Origin: Bacteroidota bacterium | GTDB taxonomy: Bacteria; Bacteroidota; Bacteroidia; Chitinophagales; Chitinophagaceae | Direction: 5' to 3' | Length of the DNA stretch: 64,000 bases | NCBI GenBank assembly: GCA_018266555.1 | Contig: JAFEAF010000001.1 | Span: forward strand, 1 to 64,000 | Shown here: piece after piece, positions 34,965-44,415 of the stretch | Position numbering within the stretch: position 1 is the first letter of the stretch | Layout of the letters: each line of letters begins with the position of its first letter | Translations under genes and position numbers: made by a program | The notes under the pieces: model-generated | What the model saw: only the letters and a program-made list of their open reading frames with translations | The model's database searches: none | Told to the model about the DNA's origin: nothing

Positions 34965-35627
34965 TCAACGGGGAATATGTAAAATAAATTTTTCCTTAAA
35001 ATAAGGTTCTGAAAAAAGTTCTGCAATTTCCATAATACGTGGCTGGGTACTGCTTTCCTGGATTTCCCGGGCAAGATCACCGCCTTTCAGACAAATCAAT
35101 CCCCGCGGAAATTTTAATTTGGGTTCTTGTTTTTTTAATAAAGGCTTGCTCCATACCCATAATTCTTTAATGGATGCTACAGCCCTGGAAACAGCAAAAT
35201 CAAATTTCCTGTCTTTGATTTCTTCTGCCCGGGTATGTTGCACGGTTACATTTTCCAAACCTAGATTTTCCACCACAGCCTGTACTACTTTTAGTTTTTT
35301 ACCAATACTGTCAACCAAATGAAATTTTACTTCCGGGAAAAAAATGGCGAGTGGAATACCCGGGAACCCGCCACCGGTACCGATGTCAATGATTTCGGAA
35401 TTTTTTTCAAATCCGATAGTTTTTGAGTCGAAAATAACCGCAATACTCAGTGAATGCAGGATATGTTTTTCATAAAGACTGTCAATATCTTTTCTTGAAA
35501 TAACATTGATTTTATTATTCCATTCCCGGTATACTGATTCTAACGCTGCCAGTTGTTCCAACTGCCGGTTTGTAAAATCAGAAAAATATTTTGTGATCAG
35601 CTCCAGTTTTTGCGGGGTCTTTTCCAT
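34965..35627 (-). CDS. rsmG: 16S rRNA (guanine-527 N7)-methyltransferase
   Basis: The start at 35627 (MEKTPQKLELITKYF) gives 220 residues, normal for RsmG; a longer frame adds an unlikely extension. The class I methyltransferase fold shows the SAM loop IDIGTGGGFPGIPLAI, FHLVDSIGKKLKVV and a conserved FAVSRAVASIKEL. It methylates G527 in 16S rRNA, using S-adenosylmethionine. It overlaps the upstream glycosyltransferase stop by about 31 bp, which suggests coupled expression. Confidence 0.95.
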   Translation of the reverse strand: MEKTPQKLELITKYFSDFTNRQLEQLAALESVYREWNNKINVISRKDIDSLYEKHILHSLSIAVIFDSKTIGFEKNSEIIDIGTGGGFPGIPLAIFFPEVKFHLVDSIGKKLKVVQAVVENLGLENVTVQHTRAEEIKDRKFDFAVSRAVASIKELWVWSKPLLKKQEPKLKFPRGLICLKGGDLAREIQESSTQPRIMEIAELFSEPYFKEKFILHIPR

Positions 35628-36718
35628 ATTGCCGGTGCAAAGATGATATAATAAAAGAACATCCACACATCAAGAAAAACAAACCAGGGCCAAAGATCTT
35701 TTTCATCAAGGCGCTTCATGGATTTGTAAAAGATTAAAGCCTGCAGCAGAAATCGAACACCAAATACACCCAGCACTATTTTCCAATCATAAAAGCAAAG
35801 GGATAATACAAATAATGGATAAAATGCAAACTGAGATACAAAATAGAAACCCAGCAATATTTTATGTTTAGGTTTGTAGTATTTCGCTGTGGTATAATGA
35901 CGGTTTTTTTGACGCAGCCACCCCCCCAATGTTTTTTTAGGAACAGAGCGGGTAATAGCTCCGGGATCCAGAACCACAGCGGTGTTTTTCTTCGATGCCA
36001 CTTTATTGATGAACAGATCATCATCACCGCTCGGAACATGATTAATGGATGAAAACCCTTTATTTTTCAGAAATAAATTTTTTTTGTAAGATAGATTTCT
36101 TCCTACTCCCATATAGGGAATTCCGGCTAATGCATAAGAAAGATATTGAATCGCAGTATGAAAGGTTTCAAACCGGATGAGTTTATTCAGCAAGCCTTTC
36201 TTTTTATGATAAGCGCCATAACCCAACACTATTTCTATTTGTTCATCATACGCATTTTGCATTTTCTCCACCCAGTGCTCGCTGGCCGGGACACAATCTG
36301 CATCAGATAATAACAGAACCTCATACTTTGCTTCCCGGATGCCGACAGACAACGGGTATTTTTTCCCTGCAATCAGTTTCGCTTCCTGAGTTAGTTCCAC
36401 CACATGCAGTGATTTAAATGTTTTTTTTAATTCCTGTAAAATGTATTTGGAATCATCGAGAGAATTATCATTTACCACTACTACTTCATAGGTGCTGGGA
36501 TAAGCCTGCACCAGCATTCCCGGTAAATTGCGGGCAAGATTTTCATCTTCATCCCTTGCACAAATAATCACAGACACCGGGTGATGTTGTGACTGGGTTT
36601 TAATTTTTGATTTATAAAAGGCTACCCGGCTGAAAAAATAGCCATAATAAAAAAGCTGTATAATGGCGGCAACGGCATAAAAATAAAAAATAATTTCCTC
36701 CCAATGGATAGCTGGCAT
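35597..36718 (-). CDS. Membrane-anchored family 2 glycosyltransferase
   Basis: I favour the ATG at 36718 (MPAIHWEEIIFYFYAVAAIIQLF), giving 373 residues with an N-terminal transmembrane helix; the longer frame to 36799 overlaps the divergent tgt region. The GT2 catalytic domain shows VSVIICARDEDENL, VVVNDNSLDDS, the DADC metal site (LLLSDADCVPAS) and PSGDDDLFINK, with a QKNRH stretch before two or three C-terminal helices. It probably adds a sugar to a lipid-linked or surface glycan. The substrate is unknown. Confidence 0.88.
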   Translation of the reverse strand: MPAIHWEEIIFYFYAVAAIIQLFYYGYFFSRVAFYKSKIKTQSQHHPVSVIICARDEDENLARNLPGMLVQAYPSTYEVVVVNDNSLDDSKYILQELKKTFKSLHVVELTQEAKLIAGKKYPLSVGIREAKYEVLLLSDADCVPASEHWVEKMQNAYDEQIEIVLGYGAYHKKKGLLNKLIRFETFHTAIQYLSYALAGIPYMGVGRNLSYKKNLFLKNKGFSSINHVPSGDDDLFINKVASKKNTAVVLDPGAITRSVPKKTLGGWLRQKNRHYTTAKYYKPKHKILLGFYFVSQFAFYPLFVLSLCFYDWKIVLGVFGVRFLLQALIFYKSMKRLDEKDLWPWFVFLDVWMFFYYIIFAPAIWKRPRKNWS

Positions 36719-36836
36719 GCCGGCGAAGATAATTACAACTCTTACTCCTGATATTACATAAATTTCACAGGTTGTGGATAAACCGTTTATGGAAACCATT
36801 GATCGTTTCGGATTATATTGCAGTGTTGAAATTTAT

Positions 36837-37976
36837 ATGGCAACATTAGCATTCCAGGTAAATCAAAAAGACGCTACCTCAAAAGCAAGAGCAGGAACTA
36901 TCACAACGGATCATGGTACAATTCAAACGCCGGTATTTATGCCTGTTGGTACGGCAGGAAGCATCAAAGCTATCACACAGCAGCAGTTGAAAAATGATAT
37001 TCATGCCTCTATTATTCTTGGTAATACGTATCACTTGTATCTGCGTCCCGGTCTTGATGTCTTGGAATCGGCAGGAGGGCTTCACCAGCTTATGAATTGG
37101 AATCGGCCGATACTCACCGATAGCGGCGGATACCAGGTTTTTTCATTGGCATCTAACAGAAAAATTAAAGAAGAAGGTGTAGTGTTTCAAAGTCATATTG
37201 ACGGCAGCAAACATCTTTTCAGCCCCGAAAGTGTAATAGATATACAGCGGATAATCGGCGCAGATATTATCATGGCGTTTGACGAATGCCCTCCCTACCC
37301 GGGAGATCATCGCTATGCAAAAAAATCAATGGAGCTTACGCACCGCTGGCTGGATCGTTGTTTTAATCATTTAAAAAAAACTAAACCAGGATACGGGTAT
37401 ACACAAAATCTTTTTCCAATTGTACAAGGGGGTACTTACCCCGATCTGAGAAAAGAATCCTGTGCCTTTGTAAGTTCTCAAAATGCTACAGGCAATGCTA
37501 TCGGCGGTTTGAGTGTAGGGGAACCGGAACCGATGATGTATGAATTCACTGAATTGTGCTGTGATCATTTACCGGAAAATAAGCCAAGATACCTGATGGG
37601 TGTGGGCACTCCCTGGAATATTCTCGAATGTATTTCATTTGGAGTGGATATGTTTGATTGTGTAATGCCCACCCGCAATGGCCGAAATGCCATGTTGTTC
37701 ACCACGAAAGGTGTCATCAATATTGATAATAAAAAATGGGAAAAGGATTTTTCCCCTATTGATGATGGGATTGATTGTGAAATCAGCCATTATTACAGCA
37801 AAGCATACCTTCGGCATTTGATGAAGTCAAAAGAAATTACAGGGCTTACTATTGCCAGTGTTCATAACCTTGCTTTTTATGTGTGGCTTGTCGGCGAAGC
37901 CCGCAACGCTATACAGGCAAATAATTTTTTGAACTGGAAAAATAGAATGGTAGAAGTGCTGAAGCAACGATTGTGA
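36837..37976 (+). CDS. tgt: Queuine tRNA-ribosyltransferase, zinc ligands altered
   Basis: The start at 36837 (MATLAFQVNQKDATSKARAG) gives 379 residues. Tgt exchanges G34 for preQ1 in certain tRNAs. Catalytic regions are intact: TDSGGYQVFSLA, MAFDECPPYPG, GGLSVGEP and the nucleophile region DMFDCVMPTRNGRN. However, the canonical C-x-C-x-x-C zinc motif reads I-D-C-E-I-S-H at residues 312-318, so only one of the three Cys is kept. I recall similar loss in other Bacteroidota Tgt proteins, so this may be a lineage trait rather than a defect. Confidence 0.95.
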   Translation: MATLAFQVNQKDATSKARAGTITTDHGTIQTPVFMPVGTAGSIKAITQQQLKNDIHASIILGNTYHLYLRPGLDVLESAGGLHQLMNWNRPILTDSGGYQVFSLASNRKIKEEGVVFQSHIDGSKHLFSPESVIDIQRIIGADIIMAFDECPPYPGDHRYAKKSMELTHRWLDRCFNHLKKTKPGYGYTQNLFPIVQGGTYPDLRKESCAFVSSQNATGNAIGGLSVGEPEPMMYEFTELCCDHLPENKPRYLMGVGTPWNILECISFGVDMFDCVMPTRNGRNAMLFTTKGVINIDNKKWEKDFSPIDDGIDCEISHYYSKAYLRHLMKSKEITGLTIASVHNLAFYVWLVGEARNAIQANNFLNWKNRMVEVLKQRL

Positions 37977-37990
37977 AAGTTTCTTTCACA
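37972..37990. repeat. 8-bp hairpin overlapping the tgt stop codon
   Basis: TGTGAAAG (37972-37979) pairs perfectly with CTTTCACA (37983-37990) around TTT. It includes the tgt stop codon. No T-run follows directly, so it is at best a weak terminator or a 3'-end stabiliser. Confidence 0.5.
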
Positions 37991-38033
37991 ACTCAGCAAC
38001 AATTTTTCAAGTATTTTTGGCCATTCAACTTTT

Positions 38034-39131
38034 ATGCGAAAACTGGACTGGTATATATTGAAAAAATTCTTTGTTACCTTTTTTTTCTGTCTTTTTCTTT
38101 TTACCGTGATTGCAGTTGCTGTTGATTCCAGTGAGAAGACTGACAATTTTGTAAAATCGGGGTTGACCACTGTTCAGCTCATCAGGCAATATTATCTTGG
38201 TTTTGTACCCTGGATATGGAGCCTTTTGTTCCCGCTATTTGTTTTTATTTCAGTTATTTTTTTTACAAGCCGCATGGCATTGAGGTCAGAGATTATTGCC
38301 ATGTTAGCAAGTGGCGTTACCTATAACCGGATACTGCGGCCTTATTTTATCGGCGGTACAATACTCGCCATCATGCTTTGGTATGGCAATCGTTATTTTA
38401 TTCCAAAAGCCAATGTAATTCGCAGTAATTTTCAAACGAATTATGTGGATAAAGGGGATCCGACCCTGAATCGTTCATTCGTCAGTTGTTTTAATTGTTA
38501 TTATCTCCGTACCGACTCGAACACTTTTGTCGGTATAAAAGAATTTGATACAGCTACAAAAAGAGCCCGGGGGTTTTTCATGGAAAAAGTCAGAGGAGAT
38601 AAAATCATTTACAATCTTCGCTCATCTGTCATACAGTGGGACACAACCAATAAAAAATGGACACTCTATAATGCGGTAGAACGAAAAGTAGATAGCATGG
38701 GTGAATTAATACATCATTATGATACATTGCCGATCAATCTTTCTGTAAAGCCGGTAGAACTTAGAAAAGATGATTATCTGAAAGATAAACTTACTACTCC
38801 TCAGTTAGTATCTTTTATAAAACAGGAAGAACTAAGAGGTACGGAAGGATTGAATACTTTGAAAGTGGAACGGTATCGGCGAACTGCTACACCGGCTTCT
38901 GTTCTGTTGCTTACCATTATCGGCGCTATCGTTGCAGGTCGAAAAACAAGAGGCGGTAGCGGCTTTCACCTGGCTATTGGAATTACTATGGCAGCGTTTT
39001 TTATTTTATCAGATAGATTTTCGACTGTTTTTTCCACTAAGGCAGACTTTCCTCCGTTTATTGCAGTTTGGTTGCCGAATATTGCATTTACATTAATCGC
39101 TTTATGGTTATACCGGAAAGCGCCAAAATGA
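38034..39131 (+). CDS. LptF/LptG-family permease (YjgP/YjgQ)
   Basis: The 365-residue protein has the family layout: an N-terminal helix pair (KKFFVTFFFCLFLFTVIAVAV, then a PWIWSLLFPLFVFISVIFFTSRMA stretch), a helix near 100-120, a long periplasmic beta-jelly-roll domain (about 130-260), and two to three C-terminal helices including TIIGAIVAGRK. With a partner permease and the LptB ATPase it would extract lipopolysaccharide from the inner membrane. Whether it is LptF or LptG cannot be settled here. A TATTTTTG box lies at 38012-38019, upstream of the ATG. Confidence 0.88.
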   Translation: MRKLDWYILKKFFVTFFFCLFLFTVIAVAVDSSEKTDNFVKSGLTTVQLIRQYYLGFVPWIWSLLFPLFVFISVIFFTSRMALRSEIIAMLASGVTYNRILRPYFIGGTILAIMLWYGNRYFIPKANVIRSNFQTNYVDKGDPTLNRSFVSCFNCYYLRTDSNTFVGIKEFDTATKRARGFFMEKVRGDKIIYNLRSSVIQWDTTNKKWTLYNAVERKVDSMGELIHHYDTLPINLSVKPVELRKDDYLKDKLTTPQLVSFIKQEELRGTEGLNTLKVERYRRTATPASVLLLTIIGAIVAGRKTRGGSGFHLAIGITMAAFFILSDRFSTVFSTKADFPPFIAVWLPNIAFTLIALWLYRKAPK

Positions 39132-39200
39132 AATTAAAATAATCAGTCTTTGGAATTAAGAATATAAAATTGTACTGCTCTAAACTTTTATGTTGAATTT

Positions 39201-39230
39201 TTGTTCCTCCATACGCATTGCGTAACTTTA
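39201..39230 (+). promoter_or_regulatory. Promoter of citrate synthase
   Basis: TTG (39201-39203), 19 bp, then TAACTTTA (39223-39230) matches the Bacteroidota layout with A for the last G. It lies 42 bp upstream of the ATG at 39273 and argues against the longer frame that begins inside it. Confidence 0.7.
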
Positions 39231-39272
39231 CCCACTTACTTTTCTTACTCTACTAATAAAAAATCAAAGACC

Positions 39273-40598
39273 ATGGGTATAATAAAAGACCGGTTCAGGG
39301 CAAAATCAGAAATTGTTTCAGCAGAAATAAAAGATTTACTGAAAGAGCATGGCAGTAAAAAAATTGGTGAAGTACAGTTATCACAAATTTATACGGGGAT
39401 GAGAGGTATCACAGGTCTTGTTACAGAGACTTCTTTGCTGGATGCGCAGGACGGAATTCGGTTTAGGGGGTATTCTATTCCGGAATTGAGACAAAAACTA
39501 CCGAAGGCGCCGGATGGTTCAGAACCTTTGCCGGAAGGTTTGTTTTACCTGATGCTTGTTGGCGATCTTCCAACAGAGGAGGATGTGCAGCATGTAACTT
39601 CGGTATGGCAACGTCGCAGCCACGTTCCCAATCATGTATTTGCAACAATTGAAGCATTGCCGGTGAATACGCACCCAATGACACAATTTGTTGTGGCCAT
39701 AATGGCATTGCAGACAGAATCCCAGTTTGCAAAACAATATGCACAAGGGCTAAGTAAAAAAGATTATTGGGAAGCGGTGTTTGATGATGCTATGGATCTT
39801 ATTGCAAGATTGCCTCGTGTAGCGGCATATATTTATCGTCGTAAATATAAAAAAGGAGAACACATTCAGCCAAACGGCTTATTGGATTGGGCTGGAAATT
39901 TTGCACACATGCTGGGTTATGAAAATGAGGAATTCAAAGAGTTGATGCGGTTGTACATGACTATTCATGCAGACCACGAAGGTGGAAATGTATCTGCTCA
40001 TGCCACACATCTTGTAGGTTCTGCGTTAAGTGATCCCTATTTGTGTCTTGCAGCAGGAATGAATGGCCTGGCCGGCCCCTTGCATGGATTGGCTAACCAG
40101 GAGGTGATCAAATGGATTTTTGAAATGAGAGATGAATTGAAAACTGAAATTCCCACCAAAGAGCAAATAACAGAGTACGTTAAAAAGACTTTGAATGAAG
40201 GAAGGGTAGTTCCGGGGTATGGACATGCTGTCTTACGTCAGACCGATCCAAGATTTATTGCTCAAATGGAATTCGGGAAAAGACATACACCTAAGGATCC
40301 GTTGGTACAAACAGTATGGAATATTTATGAAGCGGTGCCTCCGGTATTACAATCATTGGGAAAAATCAAAAACCCATGGCCGAATGTAGATGCTCACAGC
40401 GGGGCGTTACTGGTGCATTTTGGTTTGGAAGAATATGAGTATTATACTGTTTTATTTGGTGTGAGCAGGGCTTTAGGAGTCTTAGCAAGTCTTTGTTGGG
40501 ACAGAGCATTAGGATATCCTATTGAACGACCCAAATCAGTAACTACCAAACTGGTGAAAAGATGGCTGAAAGGTGAGGACGAAATCTGGGGAGATTAA
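39273..40598 (+). CDS. gltA: Citrate synthase, eukaryote-like type
   Basis: The start at 39273 (MGIIKDRFRAKSEI) gives 441 residues. The protein resembles mitochondrial rather than typical bacterial citrate synthases: GMRGITGLVTETSLLDAQDGIRFRGYSIPE, AHMLGYENEEF, HADHEGGNVSAHATHLVGSALSDP (catalytic His), GLAGPLHGLANQEV (His) and PGYGHAVLRQTDPRF (His and Arg). Catalytic Asp lies in the PNVDAHSG stretch. It condenses oxaloacetate with acetyl-CoA to start the citrate cycle. This type is known in several Bacteroidota. The promoter is well defined. Confidence 0.95.
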   Translation: MGIIKDRFRAKSEIVSAEIKDLLKEHGSKKIGEVQLSQIYTGMRGITGLVTETSLLDAQDGIRFRGYSIPELRQKLPKAPDGSEPLPEGLFYLMLVGDLPTEEDVQHVTSVWQRRSHVPNHVFATIEALPVNTHPMTQFVVAIMALQTESQFAKQYAQGLSKKDYWEAVFDDAMDLIARLPRVAAYIYRRKYKKGEHIQPNGLLDWAGNFAHMLGYENEEFKELMRLYMTIHADHEGGNVSAHATHLVGSALSDPYLCLAAGMNGLAGPLHGLANQEVIKWIFEMRDELKTEIPTKEQITEYVKKTLNEGRVVPGYGHAVLRQTDPRFIAQMEFGKRHTPKDPLVQTVWNIYEAVPPVLQSLGKIKNPWPNVDAHSGALLVHFGLEEYEYYTVLFGVSRALGVLASLCWDRALGYPIERPKSVTTKLVKRWLKGEDEIWGD

Positions 40599-40629
40599 TG
40601 AAACACAAGCTAAGCATAATTCAAAATAC

Positions 40630-41931
40630 ATGTATATACGGGCTTTTTTATTTTTTTTATGCGGCTGCTTTGCCGCTACCTCTATTCTGGCACAGCGGAA
40701 GACAGATGATTTTTTAAAAAATATTTTAGAAAAAAATAAAGATTCTCTTTTTCAACAGGTGTTATCTCATCCCGATGAGTACCGCCTGCAGATTATTTAT
40801 ACTCAGATCAACAGGGATAAAAACAACAAACCCACATTTACTAATTACTACTTCAATGTTGATTCATTATTTTTTTTTAATCCGGCTTCAACCGTAAAAC
40901 TCCCCCTCGCCGCTTTATCATTGGAAAAACTGAATGAAATGAAACTTGCCGGAGTGAATAAGTTTACATCCATGCAATTTGATAGCGCTTATCCAAAACA
41001 GGTAAAAGAATTGCATGACAGCACTTCGGAATCCGGCTATCCTTCTATAGCGCAGTTTATACGAAAAGCATTTTTGATAAGCGATAATGATGCATACAAC
41101 AGGATGTACCAATTTGTAGGCCAGCAAACCATAAACAGAAATCTGCATTCAAAAGGGTATTCAAGCACAAGGATTACAAGAGAATTTATGGGCTATACGG
41201 AAGACCAAAACCGCCATACCAATCCCATTAATTTTATTAATATGAATGGCACCGTGATCTATCATCAGCCTATGCAATACAATACCGATTCATTCGATTT
41301 TTCTCATATTATAAAAATTGGAAAAGGACATTATGATAACCACGACAGCCTGATCAATGAACCGATAGATTTTACAAAAGTGAATAATCTCCCGTTAAAA
41401 GATTTGCAACAGATATTGCAATCCATATTATTCCCTTTATCTGTGCCTGCCATGCAACGTTTCAATCTGGCAAAAGATGATTATGCATTCCTGAAGCAAT
41501 TTTTATCCCAATACCCTTCGGAAACGAATTATCCTAAATATGACACTTCAGAATATTTTGACAGCTATGTAAAATTTTTCTTCCGGGATAGCTTGCATCA
41601 TTCCATGCCATCGAATATCAGGGTGTTTAATAAAGTGGGCTGGGCTTACGGATTTATGATTGATGCATCTTATGTGGCAGATTTCAAAAACAAAGTTGAA
41701 TTTATGCTATCGGCAACTATCTATGCGAATAGCGACGGTATTTTGAACGATGATAAATATGATGATGAAACTGTTAGCCATCCTTTTTTGTACAGTCTTG
41801 GCCAGACAATTTATCAGTATGAATTAAAAAGAACCCGGAAGTATAAACCCAATCTCAGGGATTTTAAAATAAACTATGAAAAGCGTAACTCCCATGATAC
41901 AAGGCCTGCTATAAAAAATGCAGATAATTAA
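40630..41931 (+). CDS. Exported serine hydrolase, class A beta-lactamase-like
   Basis: The start at 40630 gives 433 residues with a signal peptide (MYIRAFLFFLCGCFAATSILAQ); a longer frame overlaps citrate synthase. The penicillin-recognising fold motifs are SxxK (S87-T-V-K90), SDN-like ISDNDAYN, and K-V-G (NKVGWAYGF) in place of KTG. This suggests a serine active site, but the divergent triad and the long inserts make antibiotic hydrolysis uncertain; a peptidase or esterase role is equally possible. It starts 31 bp after citrate synthase. Confidence 0.82.
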   Translation: MYIRAFLFFLCGCFAATSILAQRKTDDFLKNILEKNKDSLFQQVLSHPDEYRLQIIYTQINRDKNNKPTFTNYYFNVDSLFFFNPASTVKLPLAALSLEKLNEMKLAGVNKFTSMQFDSAYPKQVKELHDSTSESGYPSIAQFIRKAFLISDNDAYNRMYQFVGQQTINRNLHSKGYSSTRITREFMGYTEDQNRHTNPINFINMNGTVIYHQPMQYNTDSFDFSHIIKIGKGHYDNHDSLINEPIDFTKVNNLPLKDLQQILQSILFPLSVPAMQRFNLAKDDYAFLKQFLSQYPSETNYPKYDTSEYFDSYVKFFFRDSLHHSMPSNIRVFNKVGWAYGFMIDASYVADFKNKVEFMLSATIYANSDGILNDDKYDDETVSHPFLYSLGQTIYQYELKRTRKYKPNLRDFKINYEKRNSHDTRPAIKNADN

Positions 41932-42074
41932 TTTTTTGAGATAAGAAAAGTTTCTTGAATATTTTTTCGTCTGTATCAGCGGTTTACTGAAATCGGGTTT
42001 CTGTTACATTCAGGTTTATATAATGAAACCCCTTTTAAAAATACAAATCCCAGTACAGGGGAGTAGATTCATAT

Positions 42075-42103
42075 TTGGTTCATTTTATATTGAAGTAAAT
42101 TTG
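42075..42103 (+). promoter_or_regulatory. Promoter of the LTA-synthase-like gene
   Basis: TTG (42075-42077), 18 bp, then TAAATTTG (42096-42103) fits the Bacteroidota promoter. The -7 box ends seven bases before the ATG, so the leader would be extremely short. Confidence 0.65.
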
Positions 42104-42110
42104 CCGGTTT

Positions 42111-44225
42111 ATGAAATTCCTTAAGCTTTCTTTTTTTAGCAAATACAAACTTGTATTCAGCATTGCTGTTATTGCTATATTAATCAGTTTTGCCACCCGG
42201 CTGTTTCTGGTGATCTATTCAGGTTCATCGTCCGGATTGTCTTTTTTCAATATTGCAGGTATATTTTTTATCGGCCTTTTTTTTGATCTGTGTTTCGTTT
42301 CGTATTTTATCATACCGTTTGTATTGCATATTTGGTTTACCAGCGAAAAAGTGTACCGCTCTCCCTGGAAATGGATTGTTATGGGTATTTATATTATCCT
42401 GTTGGCATGGATAGCATTTTTCGATTTGGTTCCAAAAGAATACAACAAGATTTTACCCCGTATTGCATTTGGATTAGTGTTGTTGCGTTACCTGATTTAC
42501 CTATTGATGTTGTGGAGAGGATCAGATTTTCGTATTCGCTGGCGCAAATGGGTTTTATACATAGACCTGTTTGTACTCATTTACCTTCTCCTTTTTAATG
42601 CAGCCAGTGAATTTTTCTTCTGGAAAGAATTTGGAAGCCGTTATAATTTTATAGCTGTGGATTACCTGGTTTATACGTATGAAGTGGCTGGTAATATCAG
42701 GGAGTCCTATCCAGTTGCATGGATTTCTATCGTGGCACTCATCATCGCTGTTCCACTCTTTTGGTATGTTCGTAAACCTATAAACAGCTCTGTGAAGCTT
42801 TCAGTTCCTTTTTTAAAACGGACTATCGGTGCAGTAATATTGTTGCTGTTTCCTGTTTTGGTTTATTTTGGTGTAAACAGCGATTACAGAAAATTCAGCG
42901 GGGATTTTTATGCAAATGAACTGGCCGGAAACGGCATTTATCAATTTGGCGCAGCTTTTTTGAATAATGAACTGGATTTTTATAGATTCTATCAAACGAT
43001 TCCCGATAAAGAAGCTTTTGAAATTGTACGCCGTGAGTTAGCGGCACCTTACGCAACTTTTACAAGTGATGATGTCTTTAACCTGGAACGGAATATCAGT
43101 TATCCGGGTGAAGAAAAACATTTTAATGTAGTATTGATAAGTGTGGAAAGTTTGAGCGCATCTTTCATGAAAGCATTTGGAAACGAACAGGGCATTACAC
43201 CACAACTCGATAGCCTTGCTCAAAAAAGTATTTTTTTTACCAACCTGTATGCAACAGGAACCCGGACGGTTCGTGGGCTGGAAACATTATCACTTTCAAT
43301 ACCTCCAGTACCGGGACAAAGTTTGGTGCGTCGCCCCGGGAATGAAAATTTATTTTCTATTGGCGCATTGTTAAAATCAAAAGGATATACTACTCAGTTT
43401 ATTTATGGAGGCTACAGCAGTTTTGATAATATGGGTTATTATTTCAGTCACAACAATTACGAAGTTATCGACCGGGAAGCACTCAGACCGGATGAAATTC
43501 ATTATGCCAATATCTGGGGAGTAGCCGATGAAGATCTCTTTTCGCTGTCTTTAAAAAAAATGGATGAAGACTATAAAAAAGGGAATCCGTTTTTCACACA
43601 TATCATGACCGTGTCCAATCACCGGCCTTTCACTTATCCTTCAGGGCGCATTGATATTTCTCCTGATGAACAGGTAAGAGAAGGCGGAGTGAAATACACC
43701 GATTATGCTATCGGAAAATTTTTGCGTGATGCATCTTCCAAACCCTGGTTTCATAATACCATATTTGTAATTGTAGCAGATCATTGTGCCTATGCAGCAG
43801 GTAAAGTTGAATTGCCTGTCACCGGTTATCATATTCCCATGCTCATTTACAGTCCTGCAAACATTATTCCGCAGGTTTTTGACAGGGAAGTTTCACAGAT
43901 TGATGTAGTGCCAACCATATTGGGTATATTAAATCTTCATTACCGAACAAAATTTTATGGACAGGATGTGCTTCATCTACCGCCGGGTAGTGAGCGGTTA
44001 TTCATCAGCACTTACCAGGGATTAGGCTATATCAAAGCCGGTAAATTAGTGGTACAAATGCCTCCCCGTAAGGTAGAGGAATTTATTCCTGACTTTAAAA
44101 CCGGTAAAGCAGTAAATACGCCATTAACAGATAGTTTGGTGAAGCAGGCAATTGCCTATTACCAAACTGCAGCCTGGTTATTAAAAAATAAAAAATATGG
44201 AGAAGAGGCTGGTGATCAAAAATAA
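42111..44225 (+). CDS. LTA synthase-like membrane sulfatase-fold phosphotransferase
   Basis: The 704-residue protein has five N-terminal membrane helices (about residues 10-240) and an extracytoplasmic alkaline-phosphatase-fold domain. Metal and nucleophile motifs of the LTA synthase/EptA group are present: VLISVESLSASFM (Glu ligand), GTRTVRGLE (nucleophile Thr), and NTIFVIVADHCAYAA (Asp-His ligands) near residue 555. In Firmicutes such enzymes polymerise glycerol phosphate, and in Gram-negatives relatives decorate lipid A or glycans. The acceptor in Bacteroidota is unknown. Single gene, own promoter. Confidence 0.9.
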   Translation: MKFLKLSFFSKYKLVFSIAVIAILISFATRLFLVIYSGSSSGLSFFNIAGIFFIGLFFDLCFVSYFIIPFVLHIWFTSEKVYRSPWKWIVMGIYIILLAWIAFFDLVPKEYNKILPRIAFGLVLLRYLIYLLMLWRGSDFRIRWRKWVLYIDLFVLIYLLLFNAASEFFFWKEFGSRYNFIAVDYLVYTYEVAGNIRESYPVAWISIVALIIAVPLFWYVRKPINSSVKLSVPFLKRTIGAVILLLFPVLVYFGVNSDYRKFSGDFYANELAGNGIYQFGAAFLNNELDFYRFYQTIPDKEAFEIVRRELAAPYATFTSDDVFNLERNISYPGEEKHFNVVLISVESLSASFMKAFGNEQGITPQLDSLAQKSIFFTNLYATGTRTVRGLETLSLSIPPVPGQSLVRRPGNENLFSIGALLKSKGYTTQFIYGGYSSFDNMGYYFSHNNYEVIDREALRPDEIHYANIWGVADEDLFSLSLKKMDEDYKKGNPFFTHIMTVSNHRPFTYPSGRIDISPDEQVREGGVKYTDYAIGKFLRDASSKPWFHNTIFVIVADHCAYAAGKVELPVTGYHIPMLIYSPANIIPQVFDREVSQIDVVPTILGILNLHYRTKFYGQDVLHLPPGSERLFISTYQGLGYIKAGKLVVQMPPRKVEEFIPDFKTGKAVNTPLTDSLVKQAIAYYQTAAWLLKNKKYGEEAGDQK

Positions 44226-44415
44226 GGTGAATACTCTTCATCATTTCCCAAGGTTTTTCATACAGTTGCCCACACAAGAATAGCTTCTCTGCAAAAGATT
44301 TCAATTGGCTTTTTTAAATAATAAAATCGTAAGCAACCATTTTTAAATGTTATGCGATATGATTGTAATATAAAAGATGACTTTCTCTCTATCTTTTTTA
44401 AATAAAATTTTTTTT

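Noticed and set aside
36718-36837. Longer starts for the divergent glycosyltransferase and tgt genes, which would overlap each other
   Set aside because: Both families begin further in, and shorter starts leave a normal divergent promoter region.
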